From the NCBI RefSeq assembly GCF_028368935.1, contig NZ_JAQNDK010000001.1, positions 186,001-250,000 of the forward strand: a stretch of DNA of 64,000 nucleotides. The letters run 5' to 3'. Under the pieces are notes generated by a model. It searched no databases. It had not been told where the DNA came from and saw only the letters and a program-made list of their open reading frames with translations. Shown piece by piece: positions 44,393-54,868 of the stretch (positions are counted from its first letter, which is position 1; every line of letters starts with the position of its first letter). The translations under genes were made by a program, and so were the position numbers. Origin of the DNA: Sorangium aterium (GTDB lineage Bacteria; Myxococcota_A; Polyangia; Polyangiales; Polyangiaceae).

Positions 44393-45775
44393 TCAGCCGC
44401 CGATGTGCATCGTCGCGAGCAGCAGCACTGCGCCTGCCGACAGCCCGACGAGGTAGCAGGCTCGGTCCTTGAGCGCGAACACCACCGGGTCGGCGTGCAT
44501 CTCTCCGCGGTGCGCGAGGATCCACAATCGGCTCACACAGTAGACGAGCAGCGGACATAGGAGCCAGAGCAACATGGGCGTCTCGTATAGGCTCACGACC
44601 TGCGGCGAGTTGATGTACAGGCTCAGGATCGCCACGCTGAGGAGGCCGCTCGAGGTGCCGAGAGAACGGAGCGCGTCGGCGTCGCAGGACAGGTACCCTC
44701 TCCCCGCCACGACCTGGATCTCCTTCGCGCCGAGGTCGTGGACCTCGATGAAGCGCTTGAGCATGGCCAGGCTGAGGAACAGGAACATGCAGAATGCGAG
44801 CAGCCACGACGACGAAGGCAGCCCGGTCGCCGCGCTCCCGGCAAGGACCCGGATCGTGTACAGCCCCGCTAGCAGGTGTACGTCAATGAGGAGTTTTCGC
44901 TTCAGATACATCGAGTAAGCTACGGTCAGGGCGTAATAGAGCACGAGGATGGCCTGGAACGAGCCCGGCAGGAGGAGGCTCAGCCCGAGTCCGGCGGCGA
45001 GGCATCCCGTGCACATCCAGACGGCAGTCCCGAGCGGCAAGGCGCCCGAGGCGAGCGGCCGGTGACGCTTCACCGGGTGCCGGCGATCCGCCTCGAGATC
45101 GAACATGTCGTTCAGGAGGTAGACGCTGGAAGCACACAGGCTGAACGACGCGAACGCACACGCCGCCTGCGCCAGGAGCACGAGATCGAGCAGACGATGC
45201 GACGTCAGGAGCGGAACGAAGAGAAGCGCGTTCTTGGCCCACTGGTGGATCCGCAGCGCGCGGGGGAGCACGCGCAGGAGCCGCGGCGATTCTTCCATGA
45301 TGTCGCGAAGGTGCGGCCCGCCGTGACGGCGGGCCAGGTACACGAACGGGCGGCCGCCGAGTGCGTCGTGAAGACAACGAGGCGCGCCGCTTTCGGATCT
45401 GTCGCCGGCGCTGGAGATCACCTGAGTGAAGACGCCGAGGTGCGCGGCGATCGCGTGCCCGATGCGGATGTCCGCCGATGTCGTGAGCGCGATCTCGCGC
45501 CCGAGACGGTGCTGCTGCTCGAGGTACGCGAGGAGCTGCTCGTCGTAGGGCAGCGACGCCACTTCGAGCGAGGCCCGGCGTTCCACCTCGCGCCAGAAGG
45601 ATGCCCGGCTCCAGAGCAGCCAGAGCGGCCACACTATGGCGTAGACAATATTACACTTGATCAATGAGATAAGCGCCTCAACCGAGACATTGGTCTTTAC
45701 CAGTGTGCTGTCCGCGTCGACCGCCAGCACCGCCTGCTGCGCAAGATCCACCTCTGCGAGCACAGACTTCTGCAT
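44393..45775 (-). CDS. HAD-UbiA fusion, decaprenyl-phosphate phosphoribosyltransferase-like
   Basis: 460 residues. Residues 1-~150 are a HAD-like domain (DADSTLVKTNVSVEAL in place of the usual DxDGT; LTTSADIRIGHAIAAHLGVF). Residues ~165-460 are a UbiA prenyltransferase with N-D-M-F-D-L-E-A-D-R-R-H-P, the first Asp-rich motif, then KRHRPLASGALP, and eight to nine helices. Fused enzymes of this kind resemble the mycobacterial DPPR synthase pair that makes decaprenyl-phosphoribose and dephosphorylates it. ATG 45775 is behind GAGAGGG. The HAD motif has Ser for Gly, so its phosphatase activity is uncertain. Confidence 0.8.
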   Translation of the reverse strand: MQKSVLAEVDLAQQAVLAVDADSTLVKTNVSVEALISLIKCNIVYAIVWPLWLLWSRASFWREVERRASLEVASLPYDEQLLAYLEQQHRLGREIALTTSADIRIGHAIAAHLGVFTQVISSAGDRSESGAPRCLHDALGGRPFVYLARRHGGPHLRDIMEESPRLLRVLPRALRIHQWAKNALLFVPLLTSHRLLDLVLLAQAACAFASFSLCASSVYLLNDMFDLEADRRHPVKRHRPLASGALPLGTAVWMCTGCLAAGLGLSLLLPGSFQAILVLYYALTVAYSMYLKRKLLIDVHLLAGLYTIRVLAGSAATGLPSSSWLLAFCMFLFLSLAMLKRFIEVHDLGAKEIQVVAGRGYLSCDADALRSLGTSSGLLSVAILSLYINSPQVVSLYETPMLLWLLCPLLVYCVSRLWILAHRGEMHADPVVFALKDRACYLVGLSAGAVLLLATMHIGG

Positions 45776-46439
45776 GGTCCCTCTCCCCCCAAGGTAGCCA
45801 GCACTGTCCACGCTGTCCGAAATTGCTCGATGACGAAGGGTGTGAGGCCCTCGGTTAAGAATATCACAGCGCCTTAAATGCGGGTGTTCCCGAGAATTAA
45901 TTGCATATACGGGAGCCACGTCAAGCGTTCGGGAGAGCGATTGAACGACGGTGCGCGCAGAGCTGACTCGAGAGCTCCGGATGTCGTGGGACACCGCGAT
46001 GGCGTGCGTCTTGGTCGCCGTGCGCTGGCAGCGCAGAGGGAGCCTCGTGTGAATTTTCAAACAGAGGAGTCGGGCAGGAGCCGATACGGACTTGGGCATG
46101 ATATCGACATCATCTGCTCGGTCCGAGTCCAGCCGGAACATCGACCGCGATGTCACGCTCGCCGCGAGCTCCGCATGGTTGTCACGGATCTGCGCGCGCT
46201 GGCCGTCTTGCGCGCGGAACGGAGGGAGCACGTGTCCGGGTCACGCCGCACGTTTCGTCAACAGAGCTCGATCAGCGCAGCGCTCCAGGAGACGTCGCCT
46301 TCGCACAAACGTAATACAAATCACACTTGCCTGCGGCCTATGCCTGAGGGCCGAGTAAGCCGTGGATACGACGGCGCCGCGCGTAGCGCCCCGGTCCATC
46401 TACACGGCGCGCGCGGCATACCCTACGTTGCGGGCCCGA
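45776..46439. other. 664-bp divergent intergenic region
   Basis: Contains the divergent promoters for the HAD-UbiA gene and the GT-C-like gene. An AT-richer stretch near 45850-45910 stands out. Long frames cover it on both strands, but none resembles a protein family. No RNA structure was recognised. Confidence 0.5.
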
Positions 46440-48227
46440 ATGAAACCGGATCCTTCCGATCGCTTCGCGCGGTGGCTCAGCCACCCTCGCTTCTTCACGG
46501 CTGTCTTGCTCGCCGCGCTCGCCCTGGCGCTGCCCACGGTGGCGATCGCCTTCTATGCCGATGACTACATCCTGTTCTGCTACCTCGCGAAGCTGATCCC
46601 TGGCTCGCCGCCCTGGTACGATCTCTACAACTTCTTCCCCGGCGCCCCGGAGGAGACACGGGCTGCCGTCTCCATCTCCGGGCTGCCGTGGTGGACCGAT
46701 CCGGAGCTCAGGATCCACCTTGTCCGCCCCCTGGCGAGCGCGCTGTTCACGCTGGAGCGCGCGGTCTTCGGCGACACCCCGCTCGGGTACCACCTCGTCT
46801 CGATCGCGCTCTATGTCGCCCTGGTCGCGGCCGCAGGCAGGCTGTTCCTGCGCGTGCTCCCGGGCGCGACCGCGGCGCTCGCGCTGCTGATCTTCGCGAT
46901 CAGCGGGAACCACGTTCACCCGGCCGGCTGGATCGCGTGCCAGCACCTGCTGCTCGCGGCGCTCCCGGTGGTGCTCGGGCTGCTTGCGGTTCTCCGCTAC
47001 CGCGAGGAAGGGTGGCGGCCCGGGCTGTACCTCGGCCCGCTCGGGCTCGGGATCGGGCTCCTCGGGGGCGAGGCGGCGCTCGGGGGGGCGGCGTACTGGA
47101 TCGCCTATCAGCTCGCCGGTCCCCTGCCGCCGGGCCGCGCGGACGGCTGGCGCGCCCGGGCGGCCGGCGTGCTCCCGGCGCTCGGCCTCCTCGGGTACTT
47201 CGCCGCGTACAAGGCGTTCGGCGGCGGCGCAGCGCACACCGGCGGGTATATCGACCCGCTCACAAGCCCCCTCGCCTTCGTGGCCGCCGCGGCGGAGCGG
47301 CTGCCCATCCTGATCGGCGGCGCCCTCGTGGCCGTGCCCGCGGATCTCTCCGTCCCGCTCCCCAAGCTCCCCTTCATCGCGGTCGGGCTCGCGGCGGCCG
47401 CCGGCGTCGCCCTCCTCTACCGCGCTTGCCTCCCCGCGGTCCCGGAGCGCGAGCGCGCCGCCTTGCGCTGGCTCGTCCCCGGGGCGCTCCTCGCGTTCTT
47501 CACGAGCCTCGGGGGCTTCCCCGGGTCGCGCCTGCTCCTGATGCCGGGCCTCGGGATCGCGCCGCTCCTCGCCGTCGTCGTCCTGCGCGGGCTGGGCCGC
47601 GCCGCCTCGCCCGGGGTCGCGTCATGGCCCCGCCGCGCCGGCGCCTGGTTCCTCGCCGCCGTGCACCTCGGGCTCGCGCCGCTCCTGTTCCTCGCCGCCA
47701 CGGCATCGAGCATCGATATCGCGCGCAAGGTCGAGGACATCGCCCGCAGCGCGGAGATCGACGCGCCGCCACGCAAGCGGGTCTTCATCGCGGCCGCCTC
47801 GGATCCGATGGCGTCCATGTACCCTCAGGCGATCCGCGCCCTGGAGTCGCCCGATTCGTTCTCCTGCTGGTCGATCCTCTCCATGAACAAGGGCACGCAG
47901 CGCCTCACGCGCACGGGCCCGTCCTCGTTCTCCCTCGGGCCCATCGGCGGGACGATGCTGACCGGGGCGTTCGAGACCCTTTACCGCGCGCCGTCCTCGC
48001 CGATCGCCGCGGGCTACGAGGTCGGCCAGTGCGGCGCCACGATCCGGGTCGCCGAGGTCGCGGACGGGAGGCCGACGCGGCTCGAGGTCGACCTGGGCGC
48101 GCCGCTCGAGGATCCGGGGCTCGTCATCCTGGCGTGGCGCGACGGGAGGCTCCGCCGCGTCGCGCCGCCCGCTGTCGGCGAGGCGGTGGAGTTCCCGTGG
48201 TCGCCGGGGCCGATCGGGTTCTTCTGA
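46440..48227 (+). CDS. Polytopic membrane protein, GT-C-like, myxobacterial type
   Basis: 595 residues. About ten to eleven transmembrane helices lie between residues 20 and 430, with an extracytoplasmic early loop F-Y-A-D-D-Y-I-L-F-C-Y, an Asp-Asp pair where GT-C enzymes carry their catalytic acid, and HVHPAGWIACQHLLLA later. The soluble C-terminal ~160 residues are beta-rich. Similar proteins are dolichol-mannose-type transferase homologues, but no family is certain. It diverges from the HAD-UbiA gene. ATG 46440 is taken as start. Confidence 0.6.
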   Translation: MKPDPSDRFARWLSHPRFFTAVLLAALALALPTVAIAFYADDYILFCYLAKLIPGSPPWYDLYNFFPGAPEETRAAVSISGLPWWTDPELRIHLVRPLASALFTLERAVFGDTPLGYHLVSIALYVALVAAAGRLFLRVLPGATAALALLIFAISGNHVHPAGWIACQHLLLAALPVVLGLLAVLRYREEGWRPGLYLGPLGLGIGLLGGEAALGGAAYWIAYQLAGPLPPGRADGWRARAAGVLPALGLLGYFAAYKAFGGGAAHTGGYIDPLTSPLAFVAAAAERLPILIGGALVAVPADLSVPLPKLPFIAVGLAAAAGVALLYRACLPAVPERERAALRWLVPGALLAFFTSLGGFPGSRLLLMPGLGIAPLLAVVVLRGLGRAASPGVASWPRRAGAWFLAAVHLGLAPLLFLAATASSIDIARKVEDIARSAEIDAPPRKRVFIAAASDPMASMYPQAIRALESPDSFSCWSILSMNKGTQRLTRTGPSSFSLGPIGGTMLTGAFETLYRAPSSPIAAGYEVGQCGATIRVAEVADGRPTRLEVDLGAPLEDPGLVILAWRDGRLRRVAPPAVGEAVEFPWSPGPIGFF

Positions 48228-48253
48228 GCGCGGCGCTGGCCCCACGGATGCCT

Positions 48254-48293
48254 GGCGCGCGCTCGAGCCGCCCGGCGCGCGTTCGAGCCGCCC
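48254..48293 (+). repeat. 20-bp tandem repeat after the GT-C-like gene
   Basis: GGCGCGCGCTCGAGCCGCCC is followed at once by a second copy with one C/T difference. It is between the GT-C-like and FHA-activator genes and may be part of a terminator region. Confidence 0.7.
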
Positions 48294-48339
48294 GAGCGCG
48301 GCGCGATGGCCCCCGCGCCCGCTGTGATACCGTGGCCGC

Positions 48340-49710
<1,371 letters not shown>

Positions 49711-49812
49711 CGCCGCGGCGTCGGAAACTTGGACAGGGTTGGCGGGGGCCGGATAGGAGGGATACATGCTCGATCCCGCGCCGTGGTCGAATCGCTGCTA
49801 CCGAGGGCGGGT

Positions 49813-51036
49813 ATGCCTCTGAAGACGCCGCCCCTCGCCGTCCGCTCCCCCGCTCCGTTCGCCGACGCGGCGGCGGTGATCGAGATCGCGGCGCGCACCT
49901 TTGGCAATTACGCGAGCTTCCGCGCCGATTGCGCCGCCTGGTACGTGAACCACAGCCACTACGACTGGGACGCCTCGGCCGTCGGATTCCTCGGTGATGC
50001 GCTGGTCACCCACTGGGGCGTGTGGGGTTACCGGATGCGGATCGGTCGGGCGGAGGTGCGCTGCGGCGGCATCGGCGCGGTGGCCACCGAGGCGGCCCAC
50101 CGCGGGAAAGGGCTCATGGCCCGCACGGCCCCGCACAGCCTCGAGCGCATGCGCGCTTGCGGCTATCACCTCTCGATCCTGTTCGGGATCGACGACTTCT
50201 ACCACCGGTTCGGCTACGTGCCGGCCTGGCCCGAGTCGCGGTGGCGCGTGAAGCTCGCCGACCTCCCGGCCACGCTGCCTCCGCCACGGGGGCTCCGCCG
50301 GATCCCCGCGGCGCCCACGCAGGCGCTGGTGCGGCTGCACAACCGGTGGAACGCCGGCCTCACAGGCACGGCGGTGCGGCCGACCTTTCTGCGCTCGTGG
50401 AGCGGCATGCGCAAGGACGTCGAGGCCTGGTGTTGGGGCGCTGATCGAGAGCGCCCCGAAGGGCATGTCGTCGTCCAGGCGGGCAGGAACCGGCTCGTGT
50501 GCGCCGAGGCGACCGGCGCACCGGACGCGGTGCTCTCGGCGCTCGGGGCCCTCTGCCGGCGGAAGGCGCTCCCCGAGCTGCGCTTCGACACGCTCCCCTA
50601 CCGCTCGGCGCTCGCCGCGCGGCTCCGGACCCTGAACAGCCGCTACGAGCAGCGGTATGCCGAAAGCGGCGCCGCGATGGTCCGGGTCGTCGACCTCCCG
50701 GGATGCCTCGCGGCGATGGCGCCGGAGCTCGCGGCCCGGCTCGCCGCGTCCGAGCTCGCGGGCTACCGCGGCGCGCTCACCCTCGCCAGCCCGGAGGAGA
50801 CGGCGACGCTCCGCCTCGACCGCGGCCGCGTCGAGGTCGTCCACGGGCGGAGCGCCGCGGGGGCGCGCAGCGCCGTCCGCGGCGGCTGGGCGGTGGCGCG
50901 GCTCCTCCTCGGGTCGGACGCGCCGCTGGAGGTGTGCGACGCGGGGAAGCTCCGGCTCACCGGAGACGCCGCCCGGCTCGTCCCGGTGCTCTTCCCGGCG
51001 CAGCACCCGCAGCTCACGCTGGCAGACAGGTTTTGA
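49813..51036 (+). CDS. Eis-like GNAT N-acetyltransferase
   Basis: 407 residues. The N-terminal GNAT domain has VRCGGIGAVATEAAHRGKGLMARTAPHSLERMRACGYHLSILFGIDDFYHRFGYVPAW, including the acetyl-CoA loop H-R-G-K-G-L. A second GNAT-like part and a C-terminal sterol-carrier-like domain (AALTLASPEETATLRLDRG region) complete the Eis-type layout. Eis enzymes acetylate amines such as aminoglycosides, polyamines or lysines; the substrate here is unknown. ATG 49813 was chosen over a longer start because the family starts at this point. Converges with the LysR gene. Confidence 0.78.
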   Translation: MPLKTPPLAVRSPAPFADAAAVIEIAARTFGNYASFRADCAAWYVNHSHYDWDASAVGFLGDALVTHWGVWGYRMRIGRAEVRCGGIGAVATEAAHRGKGLMARTAPHSLERMRACGYHLSILFGIDDFYHRFGYVPAWPESRWRVKLADLPATLPPPRGLRRIPAAPTQALVRLHNRWNAGLTGTAVRPTFLRSWSGMRKDVEAWCWGADRERPEGHVVVQAGRNRLVCAEATGAPDAVLSALGALCRRKALPELRFDTLPYRSALAARLRTLNSRYEQRYAESGAAMVRVVDLPGCLAAMAPELAARLAASELAGYRGALTLASPEETATLRLDRGRVEVVHGRSAAGARSAVRGGWAVARLLLGSDAPLEVCDAGKLRLTGDAARLVPVLFPAQHPQLTLADRF

Positions 51037-51133
51037 AGGGCGCCGGCTCGTTCCCCCTCACCCCACCTGATAAAAAGCCGGTGTAACCACATCGCATGTC
51101 GCAGCAGAGGGGTACACCCGCGCCCGGGCAGGG

Positions 51134-52030
51134 TCACGGCGGCGCGGCATCGGCCTCGATGGGCCGGCTGGCCAGGAGGTCGTCCAGCAAGGCGCGCAGC
51201 GCCACCGATTGGCTGGCGGCCCGCGTATACAGGGCGGTCGCTTGGATCATCGGCAGATCGAGGTCGGGGAGCAGGCGTACCAGCGACCCTCGTTCCAGGT
51301 CAGGCAACGCGAGGAACTCGGGTACGAAAGCGATGCCCAGCCCCGCCCTCGCGGCATCCCGCGTGACGATCATGTTGCCAGTGCTCATGCGCCAGGGGAC
51401 ACGCACGGTCTCCCCGCCGACTTTCCAGTGAACGAGCTCGGGCCGCGTGACGATGGCGGCATGCCGGGCGAGGTCGGCGGGCCTCTGGGGCACGTCGTGC
51501 TGCTCCAGCCAGGTCGGCGAGGCAACGATGACCATGGTGATATCGGCCAGCTTGTGGCTGATCAGCTCGCTGTCCTCGATCGCCCCCATGCGGACCGCCA
51601 TGTCGTAGCCGCCATTGACCAGGTTGACGCGCCCGTCATGGAGATGCAGGTCGATGCGGACCGCCGGATAACGCCTCATGAACGAGAGCAGCCGGGGCGC
51701 GATCGCCGCCTGACCGTAGGCGACGGGCGCGGTGATGCGCAGCAGCCCCGAGGGAGACGCGTGGAGGATCTTGACCTCGGCGGTCGCCTGCTGCGCCTCT
51801 CGAACGATGGGCTGGACCTTGTCGAAGAAGCGCCTGCCCGTATCCGTCAGGCTGAGCGCGCGCGTGGAGCGGATCAGCAGCGGAGCGCCGAGCCGCTTCT
51901 CCAGGAGCGCGAGGTTGCGGCTAAGGGTCGCCTTGGGCAGGCCGAGCGCCCGGCCGGCCGCGCTGAGCGAGCCTTCCTCGACGATGCGCACGAACATCGA
52001 CAGACCGGACAGATCATCGGGCTCCCTCAA
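51134..52030 (-). CDS. LysR-family transcriptional regulator
   Basis: 298 residues. N-terminal winged helix: DLSGLSMFVRIVEEGSLSAAGRALGLPKATLSRNLALLEKRLGAPLLIRSTRALSLTDTG, the standard LysR HTH. The rest is the substrate-binding fold (GLLRITAPVAYGQAAIAPRLLSFMRRYP; YDMAVRMG; VTRDAARAGLGIAFVPEFL). The start is TTG 52030, since GAGGAG lies seven bases upstream; the length is then normal for the family (CrgA/DhcR-like subgroup). It is divergent from a decayed flavin-dependent monooxygenase, its probable former target. Its promoter/leader is inside the 81-bp dispersed repeat. Confidence 0.88.
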   Translation of the reverse strand: MREPDDLSGLSMFVRIVEEGSLSAAGRALGLPKATLSRNLALLEKRLGAPLLIRSTRALSLTDTGRRFFDKVQPIVREAQQATAEVKILHASPSGLLRITAPVAYGQAAIAPRLLSFMRRYPAVRIDLHLHDGRVNLVNGGYDMAVRMGAIEDSELISHKLADITMVIVASPTWLEQHDVPQRPADLARHAAIVTRPELVHWKVGGETVRVPWRMSTGNMIVTRDAARAGLGIAFVPEFLALPDLERGSLVRLLPDLDLPMIQATALYTRAASQSVALRALLDDLLASRPIEADAAPP

Positions 52031-52031
52031 C

Positions 52032-52112
52032 GTTCCACTCCTCGAACGCGGCCGTTCCAGGGCGCCCTCTAGCGCCGCCCCGGGCATCTTCGCATACTCC
52101 GGACGTGATCCC
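52032..52112 (-). repeat. 81-bp dispersed repeat, copy A
   Basis: Aligns without gaps to 53656-53736 (copy B) with about 67 of 81 identical positions; the copies are inverted with respect to each other. Shared blocks include GGATCACGTCC and GGAACGGCCGCGTTCGAGG. Copy A includes the LysR ribosome site region. No coding function is obvious. Confidence 0.85.
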
Positions 52113-52140
52113 TAAGCGTGGCGGCGCCGGCGCGGCGTCC

Positions 52141-52680
52141 CGCCTCGCGGAGATCCGCGCGGATGCACGGGCCGCCATCGCGATGCCGGTCTCCCCGAGG
52201 CCCCTGAAGGCAGAGCGCGCACCATCGGCCCGCGCGCCGGCTTCTTTCGGCTGATGCAGCCGGCTCGCTACGGCGGCTACGAGTACGGCTTCACCGCGCT
52301 CCTCGACGTGATCAGCGAAATCGGGCGAGGCTGCACCTCGTCCGCCTAAGCATGCTCGCTCGGGGCGATCCATCAATGGCTGCTTGGGTTGTCCCCGGGG
52401 AAGGCGCAGGACGACGTGTGGAGGGAAAGTCCCCGGGCTATCCTGTGCGGCTCCTACTCGCCCGTTGCCGCAGCGCACGCGGTGGATGGCGGATACCTGA
52501 TCTCGTCCTCGACCGCGACATCACCGAGGTGGAGCTGACAGCAGCCCAGGGGAGGTCCGTGAGCGTCGAGAAGCGCATCCGCAATCGGCGAGGCCACGCC
52601 TACGCGGCGAAGCTGTCGCACTCCGCCATCGATGCGTTGTTCTCGTGCGTCGGCGGCAGCAGCCTGGCGCGGCGGCCTCC
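52141..52680 (+). pseudogene. Decayed flavin-dependent monooxygenase (HsaA/acyl-CoA-dehydrogenase-like)
   Basis: Pieces in order: R-L-A-E-I-R-A-D-A-R-A-A; after a frame change, FFRLMQPARYGGYEYGFTAL, VISEIGRGCTSSA and a TAA where the family has Trp; then in the same frame SLGAIHQWLLGLSPGKAQDD and LCGSYSPVAAAHAVDGGYL. After a break the C-terminal piece AYAAKLSHSAIDALFSCVGG appears in another frame. The middle of the enzyme is deleted. The family comprises reduced-flavin hydroxylases such as HsaA. It stands divergent to the LysR gene. Confidence 0.7.
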
Positions 52681-52716
52681 GTGCCGAGGCGCGCCGGCCG
52701 CGCCGCGCGCCCGCTC

Positions 52717-53397
52717 CTACAAGCGCTCGATGATGAAGCTTCGGACCTTGTTGTCGAAGCTGAGGGGAGCGAGGTTCGCGTCCGCCGTGAGGACGCGCGT
52801 ATTCGTGGGATACCCGATCCACCCGTCGGAGATCGTCACCTTGAAGCCGGGGGGGACGCGGACGGAGCTGATCCGCAAGTCCCATGCGGTCCATGGGCTG
52901 GCGAACAGGAGGGCGGCGCCGACGCCGAACGCGAACGAGTCGCCCGAGAAGTTGGCGTTCTCGTAGAAGGTGACGGCGTCCAGCTGCGGGTCCGAGGCGT
53001 GCGCGACGACGAGGCTCGAGATGGTGTTGTCGAAGCCCGCGGCCGCGAGGTCCGTGTCCGAGGTGAAGACGCGCACATCCCACCCGAAGTTGTCGCCGAA
53101 GAAGGCCGTCGCCCGGAGCCCGACGGGGACCGTGATCGCGCTCGCGGTATTGTCGCCGATGATCGCCATGTCCGCGAGCGTGTAGCGCCCGATCCCGAAC
53201 CCCTGCGAGGCGCCGGAGAAGCTCGAGAGATCGTGGAGCACCACCTCGTTGGCGGCGATGATCTCGGACGACGCCGTCCCGAGCTCCTCGAGCGGCTCGT
53301 CCGACACGTCGGCGCCCGAGCAGGCCGTGAAGAGGCCGAGCGCGGCGCCGGCGCAGACCACGAGACCCAGCGTATTCCCAAGTTCTTTCGTCTTCAT
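52717..53397 (-). CDS. Lipoprotein with two beta/gamma-crystallin-like domains
   Basis: 226 residues. Lipoprotein signal VCAGAALGLFTAC. Two crystallin-like Greek-key units follow: FGIGRYTLADMAIIGDNTASA ... DTDLAAAGFDNTISSLVV, and AVTFYENANFSGDSFAFGVG ... ISSVRVPPGFKVTI ... LTADANLAPLSFDNKVRSFII. Family members often bind calcium through N/D-N/D-x-x-S/T-S, here F-D-N-T-I-S-S and F-D-N-K-V-R-S. The outer-surface role is unknown; myxospore coat protein S of Myxococcus is a member of the same superfamily. The gene lies between the two copies of the 81-bp inverted repeat. Confidence 0.8.
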   Translation of the reverse strand: MKTKELGNTLGLVVCAGAALGLFTACSGADVSDEPLEELGTASSEIIAANEVVLHDLSSFSGASQGFGIGRYTLADMAIIGDNTASAITVPVGLRATAFFGDNFGWDVRVFTSDTDLAAAGFDNTISSLVVAHASDPQLDAVTFYENANFSGDSFAFGVGAALLFASPWTAWDLRISSVRVPPGFKVTISDGWIGYPTNTRVLTADANLAPLSFDNKVRSFIIERL

Positions 53398-54015
53398 TCT
53401 GTCTCCGCATCATCCTTCTGCCCAGACGCTCGTTCGCGCCGGAGGAGCCCGCCTCTGCCATGCGGCTGCCAGCGTCATCGAGGTCGAGCAAGCGTTCTCA
53501 GCAATCAGATTGACGGCCCCTGTGATCGCGCTATGCCTGACCCGGCAACGGCGTCTCCGAGCAGGCCCATCGGGCACACCGGGTCGACCACGGTGGGGGA
53601 CCACCGGTGCGGGAAGGCCACAGGCGGGCATACGAGACCTGCCCGCGACCGCTCAAGGATCACGTCCAGAGTATGCGGCGTTACCCGGAGCGACGCCAGA
53701 CGGCGATCTGGAACGGCCGCGTTCGAGGCATGGAACAGGGCGCCATCTGTCGGGTCTGGCAGGCGAGCGGACCCGCGGGCCGGGAGGCCGCCTCTCCAAA
53801 TGGATGGAAAACTGCCAACTCATTGGCAAGGCGCCACGCGCATCCACCGGGGCTGCTACGTTGCCGCCGGTTCGGCGACGTGGAGCGGCTGTCTGGCCGC
53901 GATGCGCGGACGTTCGATCCGTGGCCGGAGCGCCACCCGAAGGTCTTCGCCGAGCTACTCACAACAGGCTGCGACGAGCGCGAAGCCGTCGACAAGCAAC
54001 ACGAGGAACAGAACC
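53398..54015. other. Gap between crystallin-like gene and SOD gene
   Basis: 618 bases holding copy B of the 81-bp repeat and otherwise no supportable gene; open frames on both strands are compositional. The SOD promoter is expected within the last 150 bases. Confidence 0.5.
53656..53736 (+). repeat. 81-bp dispersed repeat, copy B
   Basis: Plus-strand copy of the element at 52032-52112 (inverted there). It has no RBS-to-gene arrangement like copy A: a CATGG follows GTTCGAGG, but the frame behind it is not a recognised protein. Confidence 0.85.
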
Positions 54016-54594
54016 ATGGCCTTCACTCTTCCCGAGCTCCCCTACGCCAAAGACGCGCTGGTTCCGCACATCTCGGCGGAGACGCTCGACTTCCACCACG
54101 GCAAGCACCACAACGCCTATGTCACGAAGCTGAACGAGCTCGTGGCAGCGGACCCGGCGCTCGCGGGCAAGAGCCTCGAGGATCTCGTCCGCACGACGTC
54201 CGGCGGGGTCTTCAACCAGGCAGCTCAGGTGTGGAATCACACGTTCTACTGGCACAGCATGAAGCCGCAGGGTGGCGGTGAGCCTTCCGCCGCGCTCCGT
54301 GCGGCGATCGAGGAGGCGTTCGGAAGCGTGTCGTCGTTCAAGGAGAAGTTCAGCGCCGCGGCCGTCGGTCAGTTCGGCTCAGGCTGGGCCTGGCTGGTGA
54401 AGAACAGCTCCGGCAAGCTGGAGATCGTGCAGACGGGCAACGCCGGGAACCCGCTCACGGAGGGCAAGACGCCGCTGCTCACGTGCGACGTGTGGGAGCA
54501 CGCGTATTACATCGATTACCGCAATGCCCGGCCGAAGTACGTCGAGGCATGGTGGAACCTGGTGAACTGGGACCACGCCGCCTCGAAGCTGTGA
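54016..54594 (+). CDS. sodB: Fe/Mn superoxide dismutase
   Basis: 192 residues, full length for the family. It begins M-A-F-T-L-P-E-L-P-Y and has the metal ligands in ETLDFHHGKHHNAYV (His27), WNHTFYWHSM, and D-V-W-E-H-A-Y-Y (Asp/His near the C-terminus). The core QFGSGWAWLV is present. GGGVFNQAAQ-like and AQVWNH features favour the iron-type SodB over MnSOD, but metal choice cannot be read with certainty. It detoxifies superoxide in the cytoplasm. GAGGAA lies upstream of ATG 54016. Confidence 0.93.
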   Translation: MAFTLPELPYAKDALVPHISAETLDFHHGKHHNAYVTKLNELVAADPALAGKSLEDLVRTTSGGVFNQAAQVWNHTFYWHSMKPQGGGEPSAALRAAIEEAFGSVSSFKEKFSAAAVGQFGSGWAWLVKNSSGKLEIVQTGNAGNPLTEGKTPLLTCDVWEHAYYIDYRNARPKYVEAWWNLVNWDHAASKL

Positions 54595-54612
54595 CCCACG
54601 CGCTCCCGCAAA

Positions 54613-54630
54613 GGCGGCGTCGAGGCCGCC
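54613..54630 (+). terminator. Short GC hairpin after sodB
   Basis: GGCGGC pairs with GCCGCC around a six-base loop, about 20 bases downstream of the SOD stop codon. A weak terminator candidate. Confidence 0.35.
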
Positions 54631-54868
54631 ATGCTTCCAGGCGTCGGAGCGATCGGCCTGAGCTGACGCAGAGCGGGGCCGCGCGCGCGTCGGCCTCGTC
54701 AGGCTGAGATCGTTTGCCCGTCCCACGCCCGTGGGCCGGGCGCCTGGAGCGCCGCATTCTCCCCCCAAGACGATGATTCCGGCAACGGCGGGATGGGGAT
54801 AAACCCGCCGGGGAGCGAGCGCTGGGCTTGACGATTCCGCTCGAGCCATTCCAAGCTTGGCGCGAGTC

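Noticed and set aside
45878-46358. A plus-strand frame and an overlapping minus-strand frame in the 664-bp intergenic region.
   Set aside because: Neither resembles a protein family nor has a ribosome site; the AT-rich patch nearby is more consistent with promoters.
52390-52450. Sequence GGAGGGAAAGTCCCCGGGCT resembling the RNase P RNA 'GGAGGAAAGUCCGGGCU' block.
   Set aside because: The surrounding helices of RNase P RNA are absent, and the same bases translate in frame as part of the decayed flavin monooxygenase (QDDVWRESP...LCGSYSPVAAAHAVDGG).
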